NCBI RefSeq assembly: GCF_029227915.1
Contig: NC_079883.1
Span: forward strand, 29,762,001 to 29,826,000
DNA from: Hydractinia symbiolongicarpus
Lineage: Eukaryota > Cnidaria > Hydrozoa > Anthoathecata > Hydractiniidae
DNA length: 64,000 bases
Reading direction: 5' to 3'
This document shows, piece by piece, positions 36,173-49,374 of this stretch (positions are counted from its first letter, which is position 1; each line of letters starts with the position of its first letter). Made by a program: the position numbers and the translations under genes. The notes under the pieces are model-generated. The model was not told the origin of the DNA and searched no databases. It saw only the letters and a list, made by a program, of their open reading frames with translations.

Positions 36173-38805
36173 AAACTTCATTTCATTGACTTCTTGGCAG
36201 TATCAATCCGTTTGAGTTACAACGGTTGCGTCACATATTAGTCCCCACATATATTTAGCAATAGTATTCGGGTATTACTATGTTGCATCGCTTTTAACAG
36301 TGAAACGTTTGACTGTGGGACTTAATTGAACTGATTCTGGACTGTGACCTTGTAAATTCGATAAATGAACCAATTTGACTACAATAAGTAATATTCTTCT
36401 TAATTTGACTTGAATTCTGAAACTCAGCGATTGCAGTGGGCGCTGTGGTAGAGTTTTATTTAAAAATTAAGTTAAATAAGTCTTTTTTTACTGTGGGACT
36501 AATCCTGGCCGTTAGCACGAGCTGAATAAAGAGGAACAGTTCCAAAGACTACATTTCATAGACTTTCTAGCGGTATAAATCCGTTTGAGTTACAATGGTT
36601 GCGTCACATATTCGTATCAACATGTATTTAGCGATAGTATTCTGATATTACTAGGTTGCATCGCCTTTAACAGTGAAACGATTGACTGTGGGTCTTAATT
36701 GAACTAACTTTCGACTGTGACCTGATAAATGTTAAAAATGAGCCAGTTTGACTTCAGGAAATAACATTCTTCTTAATTTGACATGATTGCTGGAACTGAG
36801 CGATTACACTGGGCGCTGTGGTAGCACTTTATTAAAAAATTAGGATAAATAAGTCATTTTTTACTGTTGGACCAATCCTAGCCGTTAGTTCGCGCTGAAG
36901 AAATAGAGAAAGTTTCAAGAACTACATTTCATTGACTTACTAACGGTGTCAATCCGTTTGAGTTACAACGGTTGCGTCACATATTCGTACCAACATGTAT
37001 TTAGTGATTTTCTTCCGATATTTCTAAGTTATATCGCATTTAACAGTGAAATGATTGTCGGTGGGAATTACTTGAACTGACTCTGGACTATGTCCTTATA
37101 AATGTGACAGATGAGCTAATTGGTCTCCAAGGAATAACTTTCTTCTTAATTTGACGTGATGGCTGGAATTCAGCGAGTACATTAGGCTCTGTGGAAGCGC
37201 TTTATTTAAAAATTTAGATAAATAAGTCTTTTCCTACTGTGGGAAAAATCCTGGCCGTTAGCACGAGCTGAATAAAGAGGAATAGTTCCAAAGACTACAT
37301 TTCATTGACTATCTAGCGGTATAAATCTGTTTGAGTTAAAACGGTTGCGTCACATATTCGTACCAACATGTATTTAGCGATAGTATTCGAATATTACTGG
37401 GTTGCATCGCTTTTAACAGTGAAACGTTTGACTGTGGGACTTAATTAAACTGATTTTGGACTTTGACCTCATAAATGTGATAAATGAGCCAGTTTCACTA
37501 CAAGAAATAACATTCTTCTTAATTTGACATGATTGCTGAAACTCAGCGATTACACTGGGCGCTGTAGCAGCGCTTTATTAAAAATTTAAATAAAAAAGTC
37601 ATTTTTTACTGTGGGACCAATCCAAGCCGTTAGTTCGCGCTGAAGAAATAGAGACAGTTTAAAAAGCTACATTTCATTGACTTTCTAACGGTGTCAATCC
37701 GTTTGAGTTAGAACGGTTGCGTCACATATTCGTACCAACATGTATTTAGTGATTTTTTTCCGATTTTACCAAATTGTATCGCTTTTAACAATGAAACGAT
37801 TGACTCTGGGAATTAATTGAACTGATTCTAGACTGTGACCTTATAAATGTGATGAATGAGCCAATTGGACTGCATGAAGTAACATTCCTCTTAAATTGAC
37901 ATGATTGCTGGAATTCAGCGATTACAATAGGCTCTGTGGTAGCGTTTTATATAAAAATTTAGATAAATAAGTCTTTTTTTACTGTGGGACCAATCCTGGC
38001 CGTTAGCACGCACTGAAGAAATAGAGACATTCTCAAAAACTTCATTTCATTGACTTCTTGGCAGTATCAATCCGTTTGAGTTACAACGGTTGCGTCACAT
38101 ATTCGTACCAACCTGTATTTAGTGATATCTTTTCGATGTTACTAAGTTATATTGCTTTTAACAGTGAAACGATTGACTGTGGAACTTAATTGAACTAACT
38201 TTGGACTGTGACCTTATAAATGTGATAAGTGAGCCAACTGGAACCAAGAAGTAACATTCTTCTTAATTTTACATGATTGCCGGAACTCAGCGTTTACACT
38301 GGGCGCTGTGGTAGCACTTTATTTAAAAATTTAAATAAAAAGGTCATTTTTCACTGTGGGACCAAACCTAGCCGTTATCGCGCGCTGAAGAAATAGAGCC
38401 ATTCTCTAAAACTACATTTCATCGACTTCTTGGCGGTATCAATCCGTTTGAGTTACAACGGTTACGTCACATTTACGTACCAACATGTTTTTAGCGATAG
38501 TATTCTGATATTACTAGGTTGCATCGCCTTTAACAGTGAAACGATTGACTGTGGGACTTAATTGAACTGATTTTGGACTTTGACTTTATAAATGTGACAA
38601 ATGAGTCAGTTTAACTACAACAAGTAACATTCTTCTAAATTTGACTTGATTGCTGGAACTCAGCGATTGCACCGGGCGCTGTGGTAGAGTTTTATTTAAA
38701 AAAAGTTAAATAAGTCATTTTTTACTGTGGGACCAATCCCAGCCGTTATCGCACGCTGAAGAAATAGCGACAGTTTCAAAAACTACATTTCATTGACTTT
38801 CTAAC
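36173..38805. repeat. 2.6-kb block, copy 2
   Basis: This is the second copy of 32823-35455 at +3350 bp. The match ends near 38806, where this copy continues GGTATCAATCCG and GGTTGTGCGAAATATT while copy 1 has GGTGTCAATCCG and GGTTGCGTCACATATT. Confidence 0.8.
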
Positions 38806-41800
38806 GGTATCAATCCGTTTGAGTTACAACGGTTGTGCGAAATATTCGTCCCCACATGTATTCAGCGATAGTATTTGGATATTACTAGGTTGCATCGCTT
38901 TTAACAGTGAAACGATTGATTGTGGGACTTAACTGAACTGATTCTGGACTGTGACCTTGTAAATGCGATAAATGAGCCTATTGGGCACCAAGGAATAACA
39001 TTTTTCTTTATTCGACATGTTTGCTGGAATTCAGCAATTACACTGGGCGCTGTGGTAGTGCTTTATTTAAAAATTTAGATAAATAAGTCTTTTTTACTGT
39101 GGGACTAATCCTGGCCGTTAGCACGCGCTGAAGAAATAGAGACATTCTCAAAAACTACATTTCATCGACTTCTTGGCGGTATCAATCCGTTTGAGTTACA
39201 ACGGTTGCGTCACATACTCGTACCAGCATGTATTTAGTGATTTTTTTCCGATATTACCAAGTTGTATCGCTTTTAACAGTGAAACGATTGACTCTGGGAA
39301 TTAATTGAACTGATTCTAGACTGTGACCTTATAAATGTGATGAATGAGCCAATTGGACTGCATGAAGTAACATTCTTCTTAAATTGACATGATTGCTGGA
39401 ATTCAGCGATTACAATAGGTTCTGTGGTAGCGTTTTATATAAAAATTTAGATAAATAAGTCTTTTTTTACTGTGCGACCAATCCTGGCCGTTAGCACGCA
39501 CTGAAGAAATAGAGACATTCTCAAAAACTTCATTTCATTGACTTCTTGGCAGTATCAATCCGTTTGAGTTACAACGGTTCCGTCACATATTCGTACCAAC
39601 CTGTATTTAGTGATATCTTTCCGATATTACTAAGTTATATTGCTTTCAACAGTGAAGCAATTGACTGTGGGACTTAACTGAACTGATTCTGGACTGTGAC
39701 CTTGTAAATGCGATAAATGAGCCTATTGGGCACCAAGGAATAACATTTTTCTTAATTCGACATGATTGATGGAGCTGAGCGATTACGCTGGGCGCTGTGG
39801 TAGCACTTTATTAAAAAATTTAAATAAAAAAGTCATTTTTTACTGTGGGACCAATCCTAGCCGTTATCGCGCGCTGAAGAAATAGCGACAGTTTCAAAAA
39901 CTACATTTCATTGACTTTCTAACGGTATCAATCCATTTCAGTTACAACTGTTGCGTCACATATTAGTCCCCATATATATTTAGCAATAGTATTCGGGTAT
40001 TACTATGTTGCATTGCTTTTAACAGTGAAACGTTTGACTGTGGGACTTAATTGAACTGATTCTGGACTGTGAGCTTGTAAATTCGATAAATGAACCAATT
40101 TGACTACAATAAGTAATATTCTTTTTAATTTGACTTGATTGCTGAAACTCAGCGATTGCAGTGGGCGCTGTGGTAGAGTTTTATTAAAAAATTAGGATAA
40201 ATAAGTCATTTTTTACTGTGGGACCAATCCTAGCCGTTAGTTCTCGCTGAAGAAATAGAGAAAGTTTCAAGAACTATATTTCATTGACTTAGTAACGGTG
40301 TCAATCCGTTTGAGTTACAACGGTTGCGTCATATATTCGTATCAACATGTATTTAGCGATAGTATTCTGATATTACTAGGTTGCATCGCCTTTAACAGTG
40401 AAACGATTGACTGTGGGTCTTAATTGAACTAACTTTCGACTGTGACCTTATAAATGTTAAAAATGAGCCAGCTAGACTACAAGAAATAGCATTCTTCTTA
40501 ATTTGACTTGATTGCTGGAAATCAGCGATCGCACTGGGCGCTGTGGTAGAACTTTATTAAAAAATTAGGATAAATAAGTCATTTTTTACTGTGGGACCAA
40601 TCCTAGCCGTTAGTTCGCGCTGAAGAAATAGAGAAAGTTTCAAGAACTATATTTCATTGACTTAGTAACGGTGTCAATCCGTTTGAGTTACAACGGTTGC
40701 GTCACATATTCGTACCAACATGTATTTAGTGATTTCCTTCCGATATTTCTAAGTTATATCGCTTTTAACAGTGAAACGATTGACGGTGGGAATTAATTGA
40801 ACTGACTCTGGACTATGTCCTTATAAATGTGACAGATGTGCGAATTGGTCTCCAAGGAATAACTTTCTTCTTAATTTGACGTGATGGCTATAATTCAGCG
40901 AGTACATTAGGCTCTGTGGAAGCGCTTTATTTAAAAATTTAGATAAATAAGTCTTTTCCTACTGTGGGAAAAATCCTGGCTGTTAGCACGAGCTGAATAA
41001 AGAGGAACAGTTCCAAAGACTACATTTCATTGACTTTCTAGCGGTATAAATCCGTTTGAGTTACAACGGTTGCGTCACATATTCGTACCAACATGTATTT
41101 AGCGATGGTATTCGGATATTACTGGGTTGCATCGCTTTTAACAGTGAAACGTTTGACTGTGGGACTTAATTAAACTGATTTTGGACTTTGACCTCATAAA
41201 TGTGATAAATGAGCCAGTTTGACTACAAGAAATAACATTCTTCTTAATTTGACATGATTGCTGGAACTCAACGATTACACTGGGCTCTGTGGCAGCGCTT
41301 TATTAAAAATTTAAATAAAAAAGTCATTTTTTACTGTGGGACCAATCCAAGCCGTTAGTTCGCGCTGAAGAAATAGAGACAGTTTAAAAAACTATATTTC
41401 ATTGACTTTCTAACGGTGTCAATCCGTTTGAGTTAGAACGGTTGCGTCACATATTCGTACCAACATGTATTTAGTGATTTTTTTCCGATATTACCAAGTT
41501 GTATTGCTTTTAACAATGAAACGATTGACTCTGGGAATTAATTGAACTTATTCTAGACTGTGACCTTATAAATGTGATGAATGAGCTAATTGGACTGCAT
41601 GAAGTAACATTCTTCTTAAATTGACATGATTGCTGGAATTCAGCGATTACAATAGGCTCGGTGGTAGCGTTTTATATAAAAATTTAGAAAAATAAGCCTT
41701 TTTTTACTGTGGGACCAATCCTGGCCATTAGCACGCACTGAAGAAATAGAGACATTCTCAAAAACTTCATTTCATTGACTTCTTGGCAGTATCAATCCGT

Positions 41801-42179
41801 TTGAGTTACAACGGTTGCGTCACATATTAGTCCCCACATATATTTAGCAATAGTATTCGGGTATTACTATGTTGCATCGCTTTTAATAGTGAAACGTTTG
41901 ACTGTGGGACTTAATTGAACTGATTCTGGACTGTGACCTTGTAAATTCGATAAATGAACCAATTTGACTACAATAAGTAATATTCTTCTTAATTTGACTT
42001 GAATTCTGAAACTCAGCGATTGGAGTGGGCGCTGTGGTAGAGTTTTATTTAAAAATTAAGTTAAACAAGTCTTTTTTTACTGTGGGACTAATCCTGGCCG
42101 TTAGCACGAGCTGAATAAAGAGGAACAGTTCCAAAGACTACATTTCATTGACTTTCTAGCGGTATAAATCCGTTTGAGT

Positions 42180-43625
42180 TACAACGGTTGCGTCACATAT
42201 TCGTATCAACATGTATTTAGCGATAGTATTCTGATATTACTAGGTTGCATCGCCTTTAACAGTGAAACGATTGACTGTGGGTCTTAATTGAACTAACTTT
42301 CGACTGTGACCTCATAAATGTTAAAAATGAGCCAGTTTGACTTCAGGAAATAACATTCTTCTTAATTTGACATGATTGCTGGAACTGAGCCATTACACTT
42401 GGCGCTGTGGTAGCACTTTATTAAAAAATTAGGATAAATAAGTCATTTTTTACTGTGGGACCAATCCTAGCCGTTAGTTCGCGCTGAAGAAATAGTTAAA
42501 GTTTCAAAAACTACATTTCATTGACTTACTAACGGTGTCAATCCGTTTGAGATAGAACGGTTGCGTCACATATTCGTACCAACATGTATTTAGTGATTTT
42601 CTTTCGATATTTCTAAGTTATATCGCATTTAACAGTGAAACGACTGACGGTGGGAATTAATTGAACTGACTCTGGACTATGTCCTTATAAATGTGACAGA
42701 TGAGCGAATTGGTCTCCAAGGAATAACTTTCTTCTTAATTTGACGGGATGGCTGGAATTCAGCGAGTACATTAGGCTCTGTGGAAGCGCTTTATTTAAAA
42801 ATTTAGATAAATAAGTCTTTTCCTACTGTGGGAAAAATCCTGGCCGTTAGCACGAGCTGAATAAAGAGGAACAGTTCCAAAGACTACATTTCATTGACTT
42901 TCTAGCGGTATAAATCCGTTTGAGTTACAACGGTTGCGTCACATATTCGTACCAACATGTATTTAGCGATAGTATTCGAATATTACTGGGTTGCATCGCT
43001 TTTAACAGTGAAACGTTTGACTGTGGGATTTAATTAAACTGATTTTGGACTTTGACCTCATAAATGTGATAAATGAGCCAGTTTGACTACAAGAAATAAC
43101 ATTCTTCTTAATTTCACATGATTGCTGGAACTCAGCGATTACACTGGGCGCTGTGGCAGCGCTTTATTAAAAATTTAAATAAAAAAGTCATTTTTTACTG
43201 CGGGACCAATCCAAGCCGTTAGTTCGCGCTGAAGAAATAGAGACAGTTTAAAAAGCTACATTTCATTGACTTTCTAACGGTGTCAATCCGTTTGAGTTAC
43301 AACGGTTGCGTCAAATATTCGTATCAACATGTATTTAGCGATAGTATTCTGATATTACTAGGTTGCATCGCCTTTAACAGTGAAACGATTGACTGTGGGT
43401 CTTAATTGAACTAACTTTCGACTGTGACCTCATAAATGTTAAAAATGAGCCAGTTTGACTTCAGGAAATAACATTCTTCTTAATTTGACATGATTGCTGG
43501 AACTGAGCCATTACACTTGGCGCTGTGGTAGCACTTTATTAAAAAATTAGGATAAATAAGTCATTTTTTACTGTGGGACCAATCCTAGCCGTTAGTTCGC
43601 GCTGAAGAAATAGCTAAAGTTTCAA
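42180..43625. repeat. Local trimer duplication (1118-bp step)
   Basis: The rare variant CTGAGCCATTACACTTGGCG occurs at 42384 and 43502, exactly 1118 bp apart. Matching flanks (TATTCGTATCAACATG before, GAAATAGTTAAAG or GAAATAGCTAAAG after) extend over about 320 bp. It shows that three-monomer exchange also occurred in the right block, with different subfamilies from the A-B-C trimer. Confidence 0.75.
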
Positions 43626-43983
43626 GAACTACATTTCATTGACTTACTAACGGTGTCAATCCGTTTGAGTTACAACGGTTGCGTCACATATTCGTACCAA
43701 CATGTATTTAGTGATTTTTTTCCGATATTACCAAATTGTATCATTTTTAACAGTGAAACGATTGACTCTGGGAATTAATTGAACTGATTCTAGACACGTC
43801 CCCACATGTATTCAGCGATAGTATTTGGATATTACTATGTTGCATCGCTTTTAACAGTGAAACGATTGACTGTGGGACTTAACTGAACTGATTCTGGACT
43901 GTGACCTTGTAAATGCGATAAATGAGCCTATTGGGCACCAAGGAATAACATTTTTCTTAATTTGACATGATTGCTGGAATTCA
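43507..43983. repeat. Aberrant 477-bp monomer with internal phase break
   Basis: The anchor-to-anchor distance is 477 bp, about 104 bp more than one monomer. The extra length comes from one junction at 43795-43797. The sequence reads GAACTGATTCTAGAC, as in the second half of a monomer, then jumps back to CGTCCCCACATGTATTCAGC, which belongs about 95-100 bp earlier in the monomer. This is an illegitimate (out-of-register) join rather than normal unequal exchange. Confidence 0.8.
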
Positions 43984-46392
43984 GCAATTACACTGGGCGC
44001 TGTGGTAGTGCTTCATTTAAAAATTTAGATAAATAAGTCTTTTTTACTGTGGGACTAATCTTGGCCGTTAGCACGCGCTGAAGAAATAGAGACATTCTCA
44101 AAAACTACATTTCATCGACTTCTTGGCGGTATCAATCCGTTTGAGTTACAACGGTTACGTCACATATTCGTACCAACATGTTTTTAGCGATAGTATTCTG
44201 ATATTACTAGGTTGCATCGCCTTTAACAGTGAAACGATTGACTGTGGGAATTAATTGAACTGATTTTGGACTTTGACCTTATAAATGTGACAAATGAGCC
44301 AGTTTAACTACAAGAAGTAACATTCTTCTAAATTTGATTGATTGCTGGAACTCAGCGATTGTACCGGACGCTGTGGTAGAGTTTCATTTAAAAAAAGTTA
44401 AATAAGTCATTTTTTACTGTGGGACCAATCCTGGCCGTTAGCACGCACTGAAGAAATAGAGACATTCTCAAAAACTTCATTTCATTAATTTCTTGGCAGT
44501 ATCAATCCGTTTGAGTTACAACGGTTCCGTCACATATTCGTACCAACCTGTATTTAGTGATATCTTTCCGATATTACCAAGTTGTATCCCTTTTAACAGT
44601 GAAACGATTGACTGTGGGACTTAATTGAACTGATTTTGGACTTTGACCTTATAAATGTGACAAATGAGCCAGTTTAACTACAAGAAGTAACATTCTTTTT
44701 AATTTGACGTGATTGCTGGAACTCAGCGATAGCACTAGGCGCTGTGGTAGAGTTTTATTTAAAAATTAAGATAAATAAGTTATTTTTCACTGTGGGACCA
44801 ATCCTAGCCGTTAGTTCGCGCTGAAGAAATAGAGACACTCTCAAAAACTACATTTCATGGAATTCTTGGCGGTATCAATCCGGTTGAGTTACAACGGTTG
44901 CGTCACATATTCGTACCATCATGTATTTAGCGATATTTTTCCGCTATTACTAAGTTGCATCGCTTTTAACAGTGAAACGATTGACTGTGGGACTTAACTG
45001 AACTGATTCTGGACTGTGACCTTGTAAATGCGATAAATGAGCCTATTGGGCACCAAGGAATAACATTTTTCTTAATTCGACATGATTGCTGGAATTCAGC
45101 AATTACACTGGGCGCTGTGGTAGTACTTCATTTAAATATTTAGATAAATAAGTCTTTTTTACTGTGGGACTAATCCTGGCCGTTAGCACGCGCTGAAGAA
45201 ATAGAGACATTCTCAAAAACTACATTTCATCGACTTCTTGGCGGTATCAATCCGTTTGAGTTACAACGGTTGCGTCACATATTCGTATCAACATGTATTT
45301 AGCGATAGTATTCTGATATTACTAGGTTGCATCGCCTTTAACCGTGAAACGATTGACTGTGGGACTTAATTGAACTAACTTTCGACTGTGACCTGATAAA
45401 TGTTAAAAATGAGCCAGTTTGACTACAAGAAATAACATTTTTCTTCATTTGACACGATTGCTGGAGCTGAGCGATTACGCTGGGCGCTGTGGTAGCACTT
45501 TATTAAAAAAGTTAAATAAAAAAGTCATTTTTTACTGTGGGACCAATCCTAGCCGTTATCGCGCGCGGAAGAAATAGCGACAGTTTCAAAAACTACATTT
45601 CATTGACTTTCTAACGGTATCAATCCATTTGAGTTACAACAGTTGCGTCACATATTAGTCCCCACATATATTTAGCAATAGTATTCGGGTATTACTATGT
45701 TGCATCGCTTTTAACGGTGACACGTTTGACTGTGGGACTTAATTGAACTGATTCTGGACTGTGATCTTGTAAATTCGATAAATGAACCAATTTGACTACA
45801 ATAAGTAATATTCTTCTTAATTTGACTTGATTGCTGAAACTCAGCGATTGCAGTGGGCGCTGTGGTAGAGTTTTATTTAAAAATTAAGTTAAATAAGTCT
45901 TTTTTTAATGTGGGACTAATCCTGGCCGTTATCACGCGCTGAAGAAATAGAGACATTCTCAAAAACTACATCTCATCGTCTTCTTGGCGGTATCAATCCG
46001 TTTGAGTTACAACGGTTGCGTCACATATTCGTATCAACATGTATTTAGCGATTGTATTCTGATATTACTAGGTTGCATCGCCTTTAACAGTGAAACGATT
46101 GACTGTTGGTCTTAATTGAAATATCTTTCGACTGTGACCTGATAAATGTTAAAAATGATCCAGTTTGACTACAAGAAATAACATTCTTTTTAATTTGACA
46201 TGATTGCTGGAGCTGAGCGATTACAATGGGCGCTGTGGTAGCACTTTGTTAAAAAATTAGGATAAATAAGTCATTTTTTACTGTGAGACCAATCCTAGCC
46301 GTTAGTTCGCGCTGAAGAAATAGGGAAAGTTTCAAGAACTACATTTAATTGACTTACTAACGGTGTCAATCCGTTTGAGTTACAACGGTTGC

Positions 46393-49374
46393 GTCACATA
46401 TTCGTACCAACATGTATTTAGTGATTTTCTTCCGATATTTCTAAGTTATATCGCTTTTAACAGTGAAACGATTGACGGTGGGAATTAATTGAACTGACTC
46501 TGGACTATGTCCTTATAAATGTGACAGATGAGCAAATTGGTCTCCAAGGAGTAACTTTCTTCTTAATTTGACCTGATGACTGGAATTCAGCGAGTACATT
46601 AGGCTCTGTGGAAGCGCTTTATTTAAAAATTTAGATAAATAAGTCTTTTCCTACTGTGGGAAAAATCCTGGCAGTTAGCACGTGCTGAATAAAGAGGAAC
46701 AGTTCCAAAGACTACATTTCATTGACTTTCTAGCGGTATAACTCCGTTTGAGTTACAACGGTTGCGTCACATATTCGTACCAACATTTATTTAGCGATAG
46801 TATTCGGATATTACTGGGTTGCATCGCTTATAACAGTGAAACGTTTGACTGTGGGACTTAATTAAACTGATTTTGGACTTTGACCTTATAAATGTGATAA
46901 ATGAGCCATTTTGACTACAAGAAATAACATTCTTCTTAATTTGACATGATTGCTGGAACTCAGCGATTACACTGGGCGCTGTGGAAGCGCTTTATTAAAA
47001 ATTTAAATAAAAAAGGCATTTTTTACTGTGGGACCAATCCAAGCCGTTAGTTCGCGCTGAAAAAATAGAGACATTCTCAAAAACTACATTTCATTAACTT
47101 CTTGGCCGTATCAATCCGTTTGAGTTACAACAGTTGCGTCACATATTCGTACCAACATGTATTTAGCGATATTTTTCTGATATTACTAGGTTGCATCGCC
47201 TTTAACAATGAAATGATTGACTGTGGGATTTAATTGAACTAACTTTGGACTGTGACCTGATAAATGTAATAAATAAGCCAGTTTGACTACAAGAAATAAC
47301 GTTCTTCTTAATTCGACATGATTGCTGGAATTTAGCAATTACACTGGGCGCTGTGGTAGTGCTTTATTTAAAAATTTAGATAAATAAGTCTTTTTTACTG
47401 TGGGACCAATCCTAGCCGTTATCGCGCGCGGAAGAAATAGCGACAGTTTCATAAGCTACATTTCAGTGACTTTCTCACGGTATCAATCCATTTGAGTTAC
47501 AACTGTTGCGTCATATATTAGTCCCCACATATATTTAGCAATAGTATTCGGGTATTACTATCTTGCATCGCTTTTAACAGTGAAACGTTTGACTGTGGGA
47601 CTTAATTGAACTGATTCTGGACTGTGACCTTGTAAATTCGATAAATGAACCAATTTGACTACAATAAGTAATATTCTTCTTAATTTGACTTGATTGCTGA
47701 AACTCAGCGATTGCAGTGGGCGCTGTGGTAGAGTTTTATTTAAAAATTAAGTTAAATAAGTCTTTTTTTACTGTGGGACTAATCCTGGCCGTTATCACGC
47801 GCTGAAAAAATAGAGACATTCTCAAAAACTACATCTCATCGTCTTCTTGGCGGTATCAATCCGTTTGAGTTACAACGGTTGTGTCACATATTCGTATCAA
47901 CATGTATTTAGCGATTGTATTCTGATATTACTAGGTTGCATCGCCTTTAACAGTGAAACGATTGACTGTTGGTCTTAATTGAAATAACTTTCGACTGTGA
48001 CCTGATAAATGTTAAAAATGAGCCAGTTTGACTACAAGAAATAACATTCTTCTTAATTTGACATGATTGCTGGAGCTGAGCGATTACACTGGGCGCTGTG
48101 GTAGCACTTTGTTATAAAATTAGGATAAATAAGTCTTTTTTTACTGTGGGACCAATCCTAGCCGTTAGTTCGCGCTGAAGAAATAGGGAAAGATTGAAGA
48201 ACTACATTTCATTGACTTACTAACGGTGTCAATTCGTTTGAGTTACAACGGTTGCGTCAAATATTCGTACCAACATGTATTTAGCGATATTTTTCTGATA
48301 TTACTAGGTTGCGTCACCTTTAACAATGAAATGATTGACTGTGGGATTTAATTGAACTAACTTTGGACTCTGACCTGATAAATGTAATAAATAAGCCAGT
48401 TTGACTACAAGAAATAACATTCTTCTTAATTTGACACGATTGCTGGAGCTGAGCGATTACGCTGGGCGCTGTGGTAGCACTTTATTAAAAAATTTAAAAA
48501 AAAAAGTCATTTTTTACTGTGGGACCAATCCTAGCCGTTATCGCGCGCGGAAGAAATAGCGACAGTTTCAAAAGCTACATTTCATTGACTTTCTAACGGT
48601 ATCAATCCATTTGAGTTACAACTGTTGCGTCATATAGTAGTCCTCACATATATTTAGCAATAGTATTCGGGTATTACTATATTGCATCGCTTTTAACAGT
48701 GAAACGTTTGACTGTGTGACTTAATTGAACTGATTCTGGACTGTGACCTTGTAAATTCGATAAATGAACCAATTTGACTACAATAAGTAATATTCTTCTT
48801 AATTTGACTTGATTGCTGAAACTCAGCGATTGCAATGGGCGCTGTGGTAGAGTTTTATTTAAAAATTAAGTTAAATAAGTCTTTTTTTACTGTGGGACTA
48901 ATCCTGGCCGTTAGCACGCGCTGAAGAAATAGAGACATTCTCAAAAACTACATCTCATCGTCTTCTTGGCGGTATCAATCCGTTTGAGTTACAACGGTTG
49001 AGTCACATATTCGTATCAACATGTATTTAGCGATTGTATTCTGATATTACTAGGTTGCATCGCCTTTAACAGTGAAACGATTGACTGTGGGTCTTAATTG
49101 AACTAACTTTCGACTGTGACCTGATAAATGTTAAAAATGAGCCAGTTTGACTACAAGAAATAACATTCTTCTTAATTTGACATGATTGCTGAAACTGAGC
49201 GATTACACTGGGCACTGTGGTAGCACTTTGTTAAAAAATTAGGATAAATCAGTCATTTTTTACTGTGGGACCAATCCTAGCCGTTAGTTCGCGCTGAAGA
49301 AATAGAGAAAGTTTCAAGAACTACATTTCATTGACTTACTAACGGAGTCAATCCGTTTGAGTTACAACGGTTGG
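46393..49374. repeat. Eight-monomer tandem repeat, copy 1 (2982 bp)
   Basis: The unit repeats immediately at 49375. Markers recur at +2982: GATGAGCAAATTGG (46527/49509), GACCTGATGACTGG, CATTTCAGTGACTTTCTCAC (47459/50441) and GGGAAAGATTGAAGAAC (48184/51166). The main substitution I found is TCAATTCG at 48230 against TCAATCCG at 51212. It is a near-perfect eightfold HOR, so the duplication is recent or has been homogenised. Confidence 0.85.
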
